Origin: Boswellia sacra
Taxonomy: Eukaryota > Streptophyta > Magnoliopsida > Sapindales > Burseraceae
Direction of reading: 5' to 3'
Length of the DNA stretch: 64,000 bases
NCBI GenBank assembly: GCA_013180625.2
Contig: SNVD02004529.1
Coordinates: 1 to 64,000 of the forward strand
Of this stretch, positions 22,290 to 35,150 are shown piece after piece (position 1 is the first letter of the stretch; every line of letters starts with the position of its first letter). The notes below the pieces were generated by a model. The model made no database searches. It was given only the letters and a program-made list of their open reading frames with translations, and was not told the origin of the DNA. A program made the translations under genes and the position numbers.

Positions 22290-23336
22290 CTAAATTCTTA
22301 GCTGCGTACATCCAAGAATTGTTCCGCGACACCGTGTCATTGGAGCCGCCTGGCGCCAAGCTGGTCGCTCAGCCCCAACTGTAAAGACATCCACATCAGA
22401 CATCGGTTTGATATCCCAGTTCCACCTATCAGGGCCAATGACCCCTCCAATTACATAAATGTCATCACCCAACCCTATCATTGCAAACCCAATTCTCCTC
22501 CGAAAGTCAGATGCTGAAACCACCACCTTCCTCACATCCCTGTCCTGCTTGCAAATAAGTCCATGGCTCATCACGTAGATAGAATCCTGGACAACTGCCA
22601 TTGGACCCTGGAGCCAACCATAATCTTCAACTGTCCACCCAAGACTCGTATGGTCTAATATTTGCACAGTCGACAAGCCCTTGTGTAAAACATGCACTTT
22701 TTCTCCAATAACTAACCCAGTGCATGCTGAATTATGAGTGCGATGAAGATCAGGAATAGGAACCCAGATATCCTTCTCAGGATCATACATTTCTGCTTGA
22801 GAAATTGATTTTCGACAGCTGGTAAAACCGCCTGCAACAACAATCTTTCCCTTCAAAGCGCAACACGCAAACATAGCACGGGGGACAAGCATGGATGCAC
22901 ATGGGGCCCACTCTCGTATTACAGGGTCATATGACCAGACCTCATTTGTTGCAAAGCTCCCATCTTGGTCCCCAGTCAATGGGTCAACAGCATCACTGCC
23001 ACCACCAAGCACAAACAGCTTTCCAGCCGTTGAGACAACACCAAAGTGGGCAAGGTGCCTGATTTTTGAGGGAAGAACAGGGAGAGTAATCCAACGGTCT
23101 CTTAGAGGGTCATAAAGCTGCCACAAGTTCTCAGGGTCAAAAGCGCACACACATAGAAGATCCTCTGATGAACCAACCTCCTGTCGAGCTTTAAACAGCT
23201 CAGGGCTACGAATGGCTGCTCTCCAGGAATGAGAAACAAGCTCCAACTTAGGATGGAGGTAGAAGGGGACCCGTGCAAGGCACCTGAGGGCAACAGCATC
23301 TGGAAGACCTTCAATCAGTTCAGACATACTAATCAC
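22290..23336 (-). CDS. SKIP30: F-box/kelch-repeat protein SKIP30
   Basis: A single uninterrupted coding exon of 348 codons. Residues 5-50 form the F-box (LIEGLPDAVALRCLARVPFY, then the SWRAAIRS segment), which binds the SKP1/ASK subunit of SCF ubiquitin ligases. Residues about 90-340 hold kelch repeats with Gly-Gly pairs and spaced Trp (LFVLGGGSDAV, IVVAGGFTSCRK, IYVIGGVIGPDRWNWDIK), which present substrates. The end APMTRCRGTILGCTQL is characteristic of SKIP30 (Arabidopsis At3g63220 type) and the length matches. Translation may begin at the first Met or at the fourth residue (MSEL), which fits the family better. The gene lies between a dead MULE and the lipid-transfer cluster and looks intact. 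The substrate is not known from sequence. Confidence 0.93.
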   Translation of the reverse strand: MISMSELIEGLPDAVALRCLARVPFYLHPKLELVSHSWRAAIRSPELFKARQEVGSSEDLLCVCAFDPENLWQLYDPLRDRWITLPVLPSKIRHLAHFGVVSTAGKLFVLGGGSDAVDPLTGDQDGSFATNEVWSYDPVIREWAPCASMLVPRAMFACCALKGKIVVAGGFTSCRKSISQAEMYDPEKDIWVPIPDLHRTHNSACTGLVIGEKVHVLHKGLSTVQILDHTSLGWTVEDYGWLQGPMAVVQDSIYVMSHGLICKQDRDVRKVVVSASDFRRRIGFAMIGLGDDIYVIGGVIGPDRWNWDIKPMSDVDVFTVGAERPAWRQAAPMTRCRGTILGCTQLRI

Positions 23337-23407
23337 AATTTCATGCGTTTTGTATTATTCTTCAACAGGTATTTGTCTATACTGATGACGGTATTCACAA
23401 ACACAAC

Positions 23408-25743
23408 CTGAAACATCAAAAACAAAAATATGGGTACAGATATGTGAGTTAATAGTTCTCAAAATTTAAAATCACAAAAATCACTCAAGGACCCAAGGTA
23501 CCCTCAATCTTCATGGAAATGGAATCAATGCTTGTGTTAAATAGCAGAGAAAACACCCAAGAGAGACAAATCGTCAAATTATCTAAGTGACTCATAACCA
23601 CCAACAAACTGAAACCAAAAACTAAATTTCCAAGAAATATTATAAGACTGACATGCTACCTAATCTTCAGGTGATAAGATGAAGATCATGTGCAACATTG
23701 CATCAAATCTGGGAATTATAATTAAACTTCCTACGTAAAAACATAGTTCATAAACTTTTCTATTCAAATCACCTCATTTATAATTTTGGGCATGCAAAGA
23801 AACATGTTGGCACAAAATACTAAAAGAAAATCAATAGCCAAAAAAATAGAATCAGAATAAAGTTGACCTTGAAAACCAAATGACCCATGTGATAGCAAAG
23901 ATAATTTTAAGAAAGAAACAGTCTTTAACTAATTTCCTTAGACTACTTTTCTTCAAGAATCAGACCTCAGGTTGATATTGAATCTTCAAAGCAGGGAACT
24001 AAATGAAGTCATCTAGCCTTGCCAATAATAATAGTTCATTGTATAATATGAGTAACAAAAGCAACCATAAACTACATGTGTTCACATCAAAAAATAAAAC
24101 CTAAAATTTTGTAAATGTTATTTCAACATAGTACAATCATCATACAGGCCTCAGCTCAGAACATGAAGCTTAAACAACCTATTAATTTTCAACACAACAC
24201 AGATGTTTGCAACTTTAATAACCTGATTGCAAATTGTAATTAATCCCATACACCATGAATTCAATCCTGACACCAAAAAAATCCAATATCCTACAGTTTT
24301 GATATTTGACCCAAACCTACAACTATTTATCATGATGACACTATAAGCAACATGAACATACTTTGTCCCATCATTCTCCACAAACTGCGAAGATATGGAC
24401 CAGAAGAGTTTAATTTCAAAACTATCAAAAATTCTTTCACCTAGCAGACTAAAAATTTATCCAAAATGTTAAGCATATTGAACTCTTAAGCATATTTACA
24501 ACTCTCTACATGTTTATGGCTTCTCCCAAAAAGTATTATGGTATTAACATGGATTCAGATTAATCCACCTTACTTCCACTGAATTGTTGAAATAAGCACC
24601 TTCAACATCTTTGACCCTCCAATTAAACGAAACAAGAAAGCTCCGACCTTAGCAAGTTAACTTCAAAACTCCCGAACTTTTATATTGTGTTTGGTATCCT
24701 AATTTCAAGTGAAATGCAATCCACAATCATCATATGCTACAACTTCAAACAGAAAGATTTCTATGGACTCATAATTTATCTATAGGGCATTAGAACTTCA
24801 AACAGAAAGATTTCTAAGGACTCGTAATTTATCCATATGGCATTGGTAAATGCCTTTTTTGCATCCTATAGCTTTCTACTTAAACCAAATTCCTCATAAA
24901 CCCCATCTGAATCAGAAACCTCACATGCCGATTAGAATTTCCCCTCCTTCAAATTTTCAACAGATTTAATCTAACCAAAAAGCTGTGATTAAACTTAAGC
25001 TTCACGAAACCCCAGAAAGGACCTCAACAAACCAACAATTCCCAGCAAAGAAAAGAACTATTAGCTTGCATCAAGATTAGTTAACATATAACTCCACATG
25101 CTGGACTTGGAAGTACACGAAAGAAAACGTAGCTGCCTTCAAACCAAAAAAGACCATGTTTTTTCCATCTCTTTGTTCTTTCTTTTTCAACAAATATACT
25201 AATAAATGCACCGAAAGATCTCATAAAAGATATCACAAAAGTGACTAGAAGGCAAGAATGAGCGAAATTAAACACAGAATGGTCAAACTATCCCACTCTT
25301 ATCTCAATTGAAGAAACAAGTGCAAAAACCCGAGGCCAACATGGAACCACAAAAGATGAACTCAAAGCAGAGATTGACAGATAAAAGACGCTGTATTCGA
25401 CATGAATCTTGCACATGCAACTTTGCCACATGCGATATCCGAAAATGGCACTTCATTTGTAAAGATAAGAATGTTAAGAGATTTCCCAACAAACATGATC
25501 CACGCCTAACCCTAATCCCTTTCCTCTCATAAAACAAAATCAGTTCACGATTTAACAAATTTATCACAATTGAAACCCTAGGAAAAGCTACCCTTGTTAA
25601 ATAAATAAAATAATCCAAGTCCTTCATATCCCACTTAAAATTCACTCAAATTCAACACAAAAAAATGACAAATACTTAAAAATTCGAAAAAAAGGAAATT
25701 TGAAAGAATTAAAATTACGAGTGAATTACCATAAACGATTTAC
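23408..25743 (-). other. SKIP30: Likely 5'-UTR intron of SKIP30 (2336 bp)
   Basis: Upstream of the start codon the minus strand has a splice acceptor TTTCAG|GTTGTG at 23408/23407 and a matching donor CTCAG|GTAAATCG at 25744/25743. The stretch between is AT-rich and has no coding signal, as expected of a long leader intron. It explains the 2.3 kb without a gene. The first exon would start near 25950. This is inferred from splice motifs only. Confidence 0.6.
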
Positions 25744-25960
25744 CTGAGACCCAAAAGCGGCGAGAAACACAAGACTTGGGGTTCCGTTATCGGGATTCAG
25801 AGAGAGATGGGAAAACGAATAAAAGTGTTTCACAGCTAAGAAAAGAAAGCGATGAGTTTAAAAAATAATATTAATAATAAGAGGGTGAGCTTTGTTTGTG
25901 TTTGTGTTTGTGTCTAAGCTGTGGTGATGTGATTTGATTTTTGATTAAGCGCTAGGAATT
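25744..25960 (-). promoter_or_regulatory. SKIP30: Probable non-coding first exon and core promoter region of SKIP30
   Basis: Lies between the leader-intron donor (25743) and a (TGTTTG)-type simple repeat at about 25895-25915. The upper border is a guess; no clear TATA box was identified. Confidence 0.35.
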
Positions 25961-25978
25961 GTTTCAACACCAGACCAG

Positions 25979-26006
25979 ACCTGCTCCTGCTCCTGCTCCT
26001 GCTCGC
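25979..26006. repeat. (CCTGCT)n simple repeat
   Basis: About four and a half copies of a 6-bp unit CTGCTC, just upstream of the presumed SKIP30 transcription start. Confidence 0.85.
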
Positions 26007-27594
26007 TAACCTAAAAATGGAACTAAAGCTAAAACTTAAATAATAAACAGAATAGGCACGGGGCATATTCTAATTTCTATCATATGTCGCTTCATTTCAT
26101 TCATCTCATCTCACCCTTAACCTGCTGCAATGGCATTTTCGTTATTTTACTTATTTTTTTCTTTCTTTCCTTCTTGCTTGGCCTGGCAATCGCACGTGGT
26201 TGAATTTCCCCAAGTTGCTTCTTTTTTATTTTATTCTATCTTTTTTTTTTTCCTGACTGTTAGATTTCTTCTCGTAATTGGCTTATGTCATTCCTCTCCT
26301 TTGCCAGGAATCGTGACCCTCGTGCCTTCCTTCATGTCAATAATCTACACATGGAAACTCCAAGGATGTCTTCATAAATTATTTAAAACAAAACAAATAT
26401 CTTATTAATCTATATGTAAAGTGTTTATGCAAATAAATATGATTTGTATCTAATATTATCACATCCCCATCAAGAAAGAAAAACCAATATAATCCATTTC
26501 AATAATTTCTTCTTCATGTGAATCTCAACATTAATTCTTTTGTTAACTCCTTAAAAAACTATATATAATTAAATGGTGACGTGTGGTAAAATAACGCTAT
26601 TCGTAGCCTTTTATATTTTAAAGAGATTAAAATTTTCGATTACGTGCGAAACAATATAAATATGTAATGGGTGATCTATAATTTCTTTGAAGAAATTTAA
26701 TAAAAAGATATAAAAGTCGAAGGAAACAATAGCATTAGCATTTAGCACACATATATATGTGTAAATATATAGGTGGGAAATTAAGGAGATCTAAGTTGAG
26801 AAAACAAAAAAGAAAAGACAAAGGTTGGAAAGTCTTTTTTAAGCTCCAGAAAGCGGAACGATTAACTTCTTAGCTCAAAAAATTGGTTAGTGAGCGGAAA
26901 TGTACGCGTACCATAATTTAACATGTACATGAAATTCCTGGCAACTATTGCCATTTACGTCCAAACAATTTTCTAATCTGGAGATTTTTAATTAGAGTGT
27001 ATTTCCTATCCCTTAACTTTTTCTTCAAGAAATAAAAAACAACTTAACTTTTTCTTCAAGAAATAAAAAAACAATTCGCTTTCCTGCCTTTGTTGTCCTT
27101 TCTGCATTATATTTAAGCTTGATAGAATAAGGTCCTTTTGTCGGGTTATCAATCCATGGAATGACAATGTCAATCCTGGAAGATTTTATTCATAAGATTG
27201 GTATCAATTGCTGTTTCTAAATATTAGTTCTTTTTTTTGCTTTTCTCTTTTGCAAGTGCATGAGACATCATGATTTTATTATCCGAATTTGTCTCTCCAT
27301 AATAAATTACTATTAATAATTGATTTCGCCTCATAATTAAGCATCGTACCAGAACCCCGAGTGATATAATTTATTCAAAATGTCAAGAGAACACACCAAT
27401 ACAATAATATTATCTATTACAATCCCCAGATAATTATTCCCCCAGTAAATTCAATCATATACTTGCATATATAAATGACTCAATTGCCAACCCAAAAATG
27501 AAAAGATGTCTAGAAACAATAACAATAACAAAGTAGCACTCCTTTATATATAAATAATAAGATTCATGAATATATGCGAAATAATAGAGCTAGC
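26007..27594. other. Intergenic spacer
   Basis: AT-rich. A 92-codon frame at 26130-26408 starts with a hydrophobic run but has no homologous features. A tandem duplication of about 36 bp (TTAACTTTTTCTTCAAGAAA units) sits at 27016-27072. Nothing else is seen. Confidence 0.5.
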
Positions 27595-28296
27595 TTAGAT
27601 GGAGCTGAAGGTTGAAGCTGCAGACGATGCAACGAATAGCAACATCAATAGCAGAGAAAGTGACAGCTTTGTAGCATTTCCATTAGATCCATCCATATCT
27701 GTTGTTGGTACAGTCTTAGATCCCCCAGCTGTACGACATGTAAAGATGTTAGTTAGCTATGAGTAGCACATGACAACAAGTACTGACAATAAACCAAATA
27801 GCGTTTATGCAGATAGATCAGTACCTGAAGGAGCATCTGAGGCTCCTGAAGGAGATCCTGTGGGAGAAGAAGCTGCCAATTACAAATAGTCAACCAATTA
27901 GATCAAATTCAATCCGACCCTCAAGCCAATAATGCCAGGAAATTTTAAGCTTGAGCGTCATATAAAATATTTCTTACCATCACATTGGCTGACAGGAGGA
28001 GTCTGCACATTGCAAGCGCTAGGGAGAGCCAAAGCTTGAGTCTGGTTAATGTTGATACCAAGCGATGAGGAACCACCATTAAGGACCTGGCACAGGCACT
28101 GAGGCTGTTGCTTGACAACACTAGAAAGCTGCGAGCAACATGAAGACGAAGGCGTCGATGAGTTTCCCGTTATATAATTTAGGCATGGAGACATGCCAAT
28201 GATGGCGTTAGTGCAACTTTGTGCAATTGCTCCTCCACAAAATGTGGCTGCAATAATTACAACCAGTGCTACTGTCACAATCCTCTTAGCAGCCAT
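27595..28296 (-). CDS. GPI-anchored non-specific lipid-transfer protein, gene 1 of cluster
   Basis: Three exons on the minus strand: 28296-27978, 27872-27825 and 27728-27595. All introns are phase 1 with GT..AG borders and the joined frame is 166 residues. Residues 1-25 are a signal peptide ending AIAQ. The eight-cysteine domain follows with the order C, C, CC, CLC, C, C ([40 protein letters not shown]) and an N-glycosylation site in ITGNSS. Exons 2 and 3 encode a Ser/Pro/Gly-rich linker and a hydrophobic tail ([18 protein letters not shown]), the GPI-attachment signal. Such proteins bind lipids at the outer plasma membrane and serve cuticle, suberin or pollen-wall lipid export; the exact cargo is unknown. 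It is closest to genes 2 and 3. Confidence 0.9.
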
Positions 28297-28426
28297 TGTA
28301 ACTTGTACCGGAAGATCAACCGCGATTCGATCAATTCAATTTTTCTTGTGAATTCAGAAATGGGCCGGCAAAGCTTCTGATGAACGAGAGACAATTCGCT
28401 TTTGTGTTGGTGAGAAGAAAGTTTGT

Positions 28427-28434
28427 GGTATTTA
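28427..28434 (-). promoter_or_regulatory. TATA-like box of lipid-transfer gene 1
   Basis: The minus strand reads TTTAAATA about 130 bases upstream of the start codon at 28296, the usual distance for a plant TATA box plus leader. Confidence 0.45.
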
Positions 28435-31161
28435 AAGGGAAAATTTATGAAGAAAAGAGAGGCAGCTCAGCTGGGTTATATGGGTCACCAACTCTTCCTA
28501 CTTTGTAACAGATTCTTTGGTAAACAACCAAAGCTTTGCAACTTTACTAGATCTAATTTCTATAATAAAGTTATCGACTTAGCTAGGCGGACGTGTCTCC
28601 TTCTAGTTGAATTTGTTAGGCTTAATTTGCTACCTTCTCAATAAAGAATCTAAAGTTCACAAATCAGTTGTTCTTGTTGACGTAAAAAGATACTCGAGGA
28701 TTGTCCACCTAGCTATCGACTTTCTCTGGAAAATTTAATTCAAGTCTGTACAAGATAAATATGTTTATAATTCTTTCCTTCTCAGCTTGGAAACTGCTGC
28801 GCATCGCTTTAACGCTGTCACTTCTCTGACAGTAACACGTTTTGACCCTTTTATCTCAAGAAACCAAATAGGAAATTAGGCTAACCCAATAATGGATTAG
28901 ATGGCTTTATGTAATTAAAGTAACGTAAGCTATCCAATAATGGATTACATGGTTTTCGGTAACTAAAGAAAAATAATGTGTAGTAGTTTTTTTTTTCATT
29001 AGTGTTACACAAAAATAAATTAACCAGTAAAAGATTCAGAAGGTGCCCTAAATAATCTCAATAATCTTTTCTTAACCTTTTTGTTTGCGTATTTAAAGAT
29101 TTGATACAGACTCAATTATACTAAGCTTATTATTAAACCAGATCGTCTTGCATAACAATCATTACATTTCTGACGGATGCATTATTTTTATCAACATAAC
29201 ATATAATATACGAGAACTTAAAAACAGTATCATTAAACGGTAGAGTAATATTATGTATTTAAAGTTGTCATTTCAAATTTTAGTACTAATTTATTATTAT
29301 AATGTGGATGTTGAGATAATATAAAATCATAAATGTATAATGCAACCTTTTTCAAGTTTTATACTAATTATTTTTATATTGTGTATTCACATGTGATATT
29401 AGTAAGTAAAATGATGAGATAATATAATAAATGATATACTCATGTTAAAAGGATGATATGTTATTTGAGATGGAAAAATTAAAATTGAACTTGAAAAATT
29501 CATCATTAATTAGTGCTACAAAGGCCCAGTACACACTTGGAAATACATTTTGGGATAGAATTTTTCTTAAAACAAAGACTTCCAATGAGACAATATCAGC
29601 ATTTGAGAGGTCATATAAAGATTACTTGTTGCTAAAGATGTGATCTATCAAATTTGACATGTTAAGCAGATGATTTAGTGTTTATTTGAATTGTGGTTGT
29701 GGGGTTCAGGAAAAAAAAAAAAGAATGTTAATTATATTAATCCTATAAAGTACTTCATCTGTACCATTGCCCCATTCATAGTCAACTGTTTTTGCAACCG
29801 TGCAGAAGACGTGTCAAACAGAAACTGAAAAGCTGTTATTCAACTCTTTTTATTTTAAATTTTTTTTCTAAAAAAATTTTACATAATCTAAAATTTTTAA
29901 AGGCTGTGTCGGTCGGTAAAATTCCCTGTTGGACATCTGGAATGTATCTGTTTGGTGAGGCTTTTTGGCGATTGATGAGAAATTAGTCGCACCACTCACG
30001 TGGCCATTCGAATTTACGGTTGGGCTGGTTAGAGTCCATTCCAAGCAGGCCTAGGCCAGCCCCACCAAGGCCCACACGCTAACTTATTATTATTTTTTTA
30101 AATCAAAGTCGGTTATCAACCCTTCAATTTAAGTTTATAATTTATTCATAATAATAAGAGTTGTTCATTTATCTCCTGCTTTCTAGATTTTCAGTCTCCG
30201 CTTTTAAATTCACCATAATAAAAATTTTCAAACCTATTTTTTTTATCCCTCTCTAAACCCTAATATATTGCCAAATTGCTTTTTTAACACAAAAGAATTT
30301 TCATCACACACCCACATTAAATTCGTGCATCTTTATTCCTTCAAAACGTACGGCCTTGCAACTTGTCCAGATGTGATTAATGGCTATGACGCATGAAGCT
30401 TGGTAGAAGTAGAAGATAGTAAAATATAGTTCATCAAAAAGATAGATGATGAAATAGTTATCTCAAGTTGTGATTCATACTATAAGGGAAAAAAGTTGAG
30501 AGCACCATCCACCTTGACTTTGATATCACAATATGTTATAGAGAGAACTCACGGATTAGGTAATTGATCATTATCAGTAGGATTGATTAGATGTATTCAC
30601 AATTTTTTCACAAGTTGAAGTTCCATGATCTTAGAGACCTCATATAATTTTTCTTTAAAATTTTTCATTTAGTTTTGTTAAGAGTTTGGTGTTCATTATG
30701 AATTATCTTCCTTTTTTTCTCTCTTTTTTTTATTTGTAAAATTTGCTTCTATTTTGTTGTCAGCTTGATTATGTACAACTTTTCAAGTTTTAGGGTGGTG
30801 ATTTTGTGATTGACGGCTGCAAGGGAAAGTTGTTTAATGTCTTTCAAAGTCTTAAATTAATTATTTAGAATTTTTTTAATACTCATTAACAATTTTATTT
30901 GAGGATAAATTTGTCTAAAAAAATAAAAACAAAAAGTGAGGACCGGAGAATTAGAAAGTGAGAGTAAAATAGAACTAATATAATAATAATTCTCGATTAG
31001 CAATGAAATTCCACGGTGTCTTCGGTAGACATCTCAATCTCAAGATGCTAATAACACTCCTATTAAAAACTGGTAGCGAATACAATCTTCTCAAGTACCA
31101 TATAAATGGGTCTAATGTAACAGCATGCAGTAGAACAAGCTCCAAATATTTAACGAAAACT
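28435..31161. other. Intergenic spacer between lipid-transfer genes 1 and 2
   Basis: About 2.7 kb, AT-rich, without a supported gene. A partial tandem repeat of CCAATAATGGATTA(G/C)ATGG occurs at about 28887-28955. Short open frames here (28423-28644, 29458-29643, 29792-29986) show no family features. Confidence 0.5.
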
Positions 31162-32070
31162 TTAGATTTTTATGGCCCTGGATAAGCATGACGTCAGAAG
31201 AAGAACAAATGCAGTGAGATGAAGTGGCATTCTGATAGTGCTTCCATCAGATGTGTTCCCCTTTGTTGTGGGGACTGTTTTAGACCCAGTTCCTGCAAGC
31301 ATTTATCAGAGTATCAAGAAGGTCAAACTAATGTTGCGTGGTATATACAAAATGTATCATCTATGCATGTACTTATTCTGGTCATGGCCATTATTATACT
31401 GCTTTTGCTTTTCATTAGAAATTTACTTAGTTATTTAAAGGGTTTAAATAAGACAAATAGTCTGAGCAGGGTTTATACTTTTGTAATCATATTAGTACTT
31501 ATTAGGTGTTTTCCAACCGTAGCAATTACGAGAATTTCATATTTCCAATTTACCTGAAGAAGGAATGGTTGGAACTGATGGTGTAGTGGTTGTATCAGGT
31601 GTGTCGTCTGAAGAATCTGCCGGAGGACTCGTTGGAGCTTTTGCTGGAACATTAGCAGCTGAGGAAACATGGCAAATTCAGATCATTACATATAGTTCTA
31701 CAATTTATATTTTCCGAGTCATGGAGTGTAAATTTAACTTGTTGGCCTTACCGTTGCATTGGCTAACTGGTGGTGTTTGCACGTTACAGGCTCCAGGGAG
31801 TGACAAAGCACGAGTTTGGTTGATGGCAATCCCCAATGTTGAGCCACCACCATTGAGCGCTGAGCATAGACACTGTGGCTGCGTCTGAACGACATTGGCA
31901 AGCTGTGAGCAGCAGCTAGATGTTGGGGTCGAGGAATTTCCAGTAATGTAGCTTAAGCATGGGGACAAACCGATCATCACAGTGGTGCAACCTGACTGAG
32001 CTGCAGCTTCATGACAAAGCATTGTCACAAGCACCACGACTAGACCCAACTCAATCATTTTCAGAGCCAT
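31162..32070 (-). CDS. GPI-anchored non-specific lipid-transfer protein, gene 2 of cluster
   Basis: Three minus-strand exons: 32070-31752, 31658-31554 and 31292-31162; phase-1 introns, joined frame of 184 residues. The start is taken as MALKMIELGL at 32070, not the upstream ATG at 32130, because it opens directly into a signal peptide (cleaved after AAAQ) and lies about 140 bases below a TATA box. The eight cysteines are in the family order ([41 protein letters not shown]). Exon 2 encodes a long Thr/Pro/Ser linker with acidic residues, likely O-glycosylated. Exon 3 starts TGSKTVPTT like genes 1 and 3 and ends with the hydrophobic stretch LTAFVLLLTSCLS, a GPI signal. Role as for gene 1. Confidence 0.9.
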
Positions 32071-32209
32071 TTGTTGTTTCTGGCAGGAAATGATAATGCT
32101 GTTATAAGACTCGTCAATATATGTATACAATTCAAGGCAGTCAAGGGTAAGCTTTGTTATATGGTACGGAGTCGATTGGACTGACTGCCTAGCGAAAGGA
32201 AGTTATGGC

Positions 32210-32216
32210 ATTTATA
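32210..32216 (-). promoter_or_regulatory. TATA box of lipid-transfer gene 2
   Basis: The minus strand reads TATAAAT 140 bases upstream of the start codon at 32070 and supports that start over the more upstream ATG. Confidence 0.6.
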
Positions 32217-33995
32217 GTGATCATTTATGGGAAAAGTCCATAATATTAGTTGCATTTGGATGGCCAACTTTTACTAAACTGATATTAGGTAAATCAGATT
32301 TAAGGGCTCCAAATACCAAGTATTCATATTGTTATCCTGCAAATGTTTTGGTTTTAGTAATCTAGCTTTAATTGCCTAACAAACCCATATTTTGTCATTC
32401 TGTACTTGTGGCACGAATTTGCATCTAATTACTGTAAAAGAATAACTACCAGGGGGAGAGGTTGAGTACTTGAATTGCAGTGGCAAGTGAAGAAAAGACG
32501 TGTGGCTTGTGGTGTGGTTTAATCACCATTTATAAAGTTTATTTTGGGTGGCCAACTTCATCTGAACCTGGCCCCTGGGAGTTGTTTAAGTAATTTGGAC
32601 TTATAATCAATCATCAAACAGTGATAAGATATGCCTCTCTCTGATTTGATTCTAATTCTTTGAACGTCATAGTCTTAACGAACACATTAAAAATTATTCT
32701 GAAGAATATGATAATAGTGCAATATACAATCAGAAGAAGAAGTGAGCACGCAAAACCAATGGGAATATGACGCTATAAATCTGAATTGACATCATTAATG
32801 ATTTAGAGTTTGATCATGCTCCAGTTCAATATCTCCAGGGCATAATCACTTGTTTACCCATAAAAAAACCTCAGCAAAACCGATAGCATACAGTTAATCA
32901 TGATAATTGTATATCTTTAAGCTATTCGATTGTTGTTCAAAATTCAGCAATTGCTAGATTAAAATGATATGTTAGGACTATCTGCATTGACTACCCAAGA
33001 CGGAAACAATGCTTAGACATTATTTGGGATACCTGATCGACTGAATACAATTACATTTACCATGCTTGCACATTTCACTGACTAACAATGCCTGTACTTA
33101 GTATTTTTTTCTAATTCTAGTGTGACCTAAATCTCATAAGAGCGGGGATCGATGGAAAAAGACCACAAGTTTATCATTACCCTCATGAGGCGGCAGAACT
33201 CTACTAAACGTATCATGGGTCCAGCTTAATTTTTACATGCAGAAGCCACATGTTTTGCTGATCTAGGCAGTGGCCAGAACATCTCTTATCACAATTTTGT
33301 TACTTTTTTGGGTAATATTAAGAGTAAGAGGATTTTCTATTAATTGAAAACATCGTCGAACAAATTAAGAGTTAGCATCTCCATACCCTTGCCATTTCAG
33401 GCTCATAGGGTTTCTATTTTTTGTTTAATTTTTATTTCTGCAATGACCTACATGACTGCATGGTCTTTAGTAATATTTCCATTTAAGGGGTCAAATCTAT
33501 ATATTTCGCATTGCGTTTGAATCAACAGAAGCTGGGACATTGGAATTACACTACAAATAAATTTGAGCAGGGCTTTTTTTTTTTTTTTTTTAAATGAAAA
33601 TTCCAGTTTTATTTTACTTCACGGGATGAAGTTATGTTGCTTTAAATTGTTAGCTAATTGATTTGTTATGACCACTCTTTAAGTCTGAACGCATGGTTGC
33701 AAGACTTTTAGCTGTCAACTGCTGACAACGGGAGAAGATTAAGGGGGAAGTTGAGTAATTTGACCAAAGATCTTTAGTAGTTAAGCTAAATTCGCTAAAG
33801 TTATTAAAAATCAATAATGGGACAATACAAGAGTCCCCTCACTCATGCTTTCATTAAAAAATGGGAAAAATCAAGACAACACCACTTCTAGCAGTGGTAA
33901 TGAGAATCATCTTCAATAAAATAACAGAAAACAAAAATGGAGGGAAAAAATCATTCTCAACGCTACAACGGGGAAAAGTTACAAGCAGAGAACAC
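32217..33995. other. Intergenic spacer between lipid-transfer genes 2 and 3
   Basis: AT-rich with a poly-T run at about 33570-33590. No gene or clear transposon is seen. Confidence 0.5.
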
Positions 33996-35007
33996 TCAGA
34001 ATTTGGTGATAGTTGAAGCACATGATACGATGAAGAGAAGCAAGAGAACGGAATGAGAGTTTGCTCTGTTTATGCATCCATCAGATGTCCCTCCTGTTGT
34101 TGGGACTGTTTTAGACCCGGTTCCTGCATCGTCCAAGCATTAACATGATGAGTTCCAATTCTTGTTTCTTAATATATTCATCTTACAAGTATATATAACT
34201 TAATTATCAATTGGACCTGAATTTTCAAATTTATAAAACAAGTCCAATTCCGGCCAAGTTTTAGGCAAAATCTACTAAATATTTTCAAAAGTCGAAAGCA
34301 TGGCAAAGTTTCTGATCTCAGGGAGATGGATTTAAGTATTTAATAATGTCCTGATTTGAATTTTAATTTTTGTTGAGCAAATATACAACTTTATGGCTTA
34401 TGCTTGTATCAGCTTAAATTCTCTGCATACTTGCTGCTTCGTACGTACCTGAGGCTGGAGGATTGATTGATGCTGATGGCGTAATATCAGAATCAGGTGT
34501 CTCATTTGAAGAATCTGCAGGAGAGATTGCCGGAGCACCAGCAGGTGCAGTTGCTGAAGTTGTCGGGCCACTGGCAGCTGCTCAAAGCAAAAATCAAATT
34601 AATGTCGATAAAGTATTGCGCCTATTTAAAAATGATTAGCATCGGCATAAATATGAACTATAGTTGACCTTACCTTTGCACTGGTTAAGTGGCGGAGTTT
34701 GCATTTGACAAGCACCAGGAAGGCCTAGAGCAAGAGTTTGGTTTATATTGATACCCAATGAAGGAAGAGGACCATTAAGAACAGAGCAAAGGCATTGTGG
34801 TGACGATTGGACAATAGTGCCTAGCTGTGAGCAGCATCCAGATGACGGGGTTGATGAATTTCCCGTAATGTAGGTCAGGCATGGTGCCAGACTCGTGAGT
34901 GCATTGCTGCAGTTCGATGGAGATTGTTGAGCCATTGCTCCACCCCACAACATGGCCACCAGGACCAGCGCTAGAGCCATCTCAATCTGAAGCCCTCTTG
35001 AAGCCAT
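33996..35007 (-). CDS. GPI-anchored non-specific lipid-transfer protein, gene 3 of cluster
   Basis: Three minus-strand exons: 35007-34674, 34577-34449 and 34123-33996; phase-1 introns, joined frame of 196 residues. Signal peptide MASRGLQIEMALALVLVAML ending GAMAQ; then the eight-cysteine lipid-transfer domain (SNCSNALTSLAPC, GCCSQL, QCLCSVLNGP, ACQMQTPPLNQC) with the glycosylation site ITGNSS. Exon 2 encodes an Ala/Pro/Thr/Ser linker of 43 residues. Exon 3 begins [15 protein letters not shown] and ends in the hydrophobic SVLLLLFIVSCAST, a GPI signal. Its last exon is very similar to that of gene 2 at nucleotide level (shared block around GGGACTGTTTTAGACCC), which suggests a fairly recent tandem duplication. 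It is divergent to gene 4, 948 bases between start codons. Confidence 0.9.
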
Positions 35008-35140
35008 TCACTGCTGTAGGAATTTTAGTCTGACAAGAATTTTTGGAAAGTGAGGAAAGATGGGACAAATTCAGCTTGCAAGAGTCAAATAGAGGAGTTA
35101 GGAAATTTGGCGCTTGAGTGATCGGCAAGGGAACGGAAGG

Positions 35141-35150
35141 GATTATAAAT
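35141..35150 (-). promoter_or_regulatory. TATA-like box of lipid-transfer gene 3
   Basis: The minus strand reads ATTTATAATC about 135 bases above the start codon at 35007. The motif is AT-rich and not perfect. Confidence 0.4.

Noticed and set aside
26130..26408. 92-codon frame with a hydrophobic start
   Set aside because: Hydrophobicity comes from T-rich sequence; no cleavage site followed by a conserved domain, no splice support.
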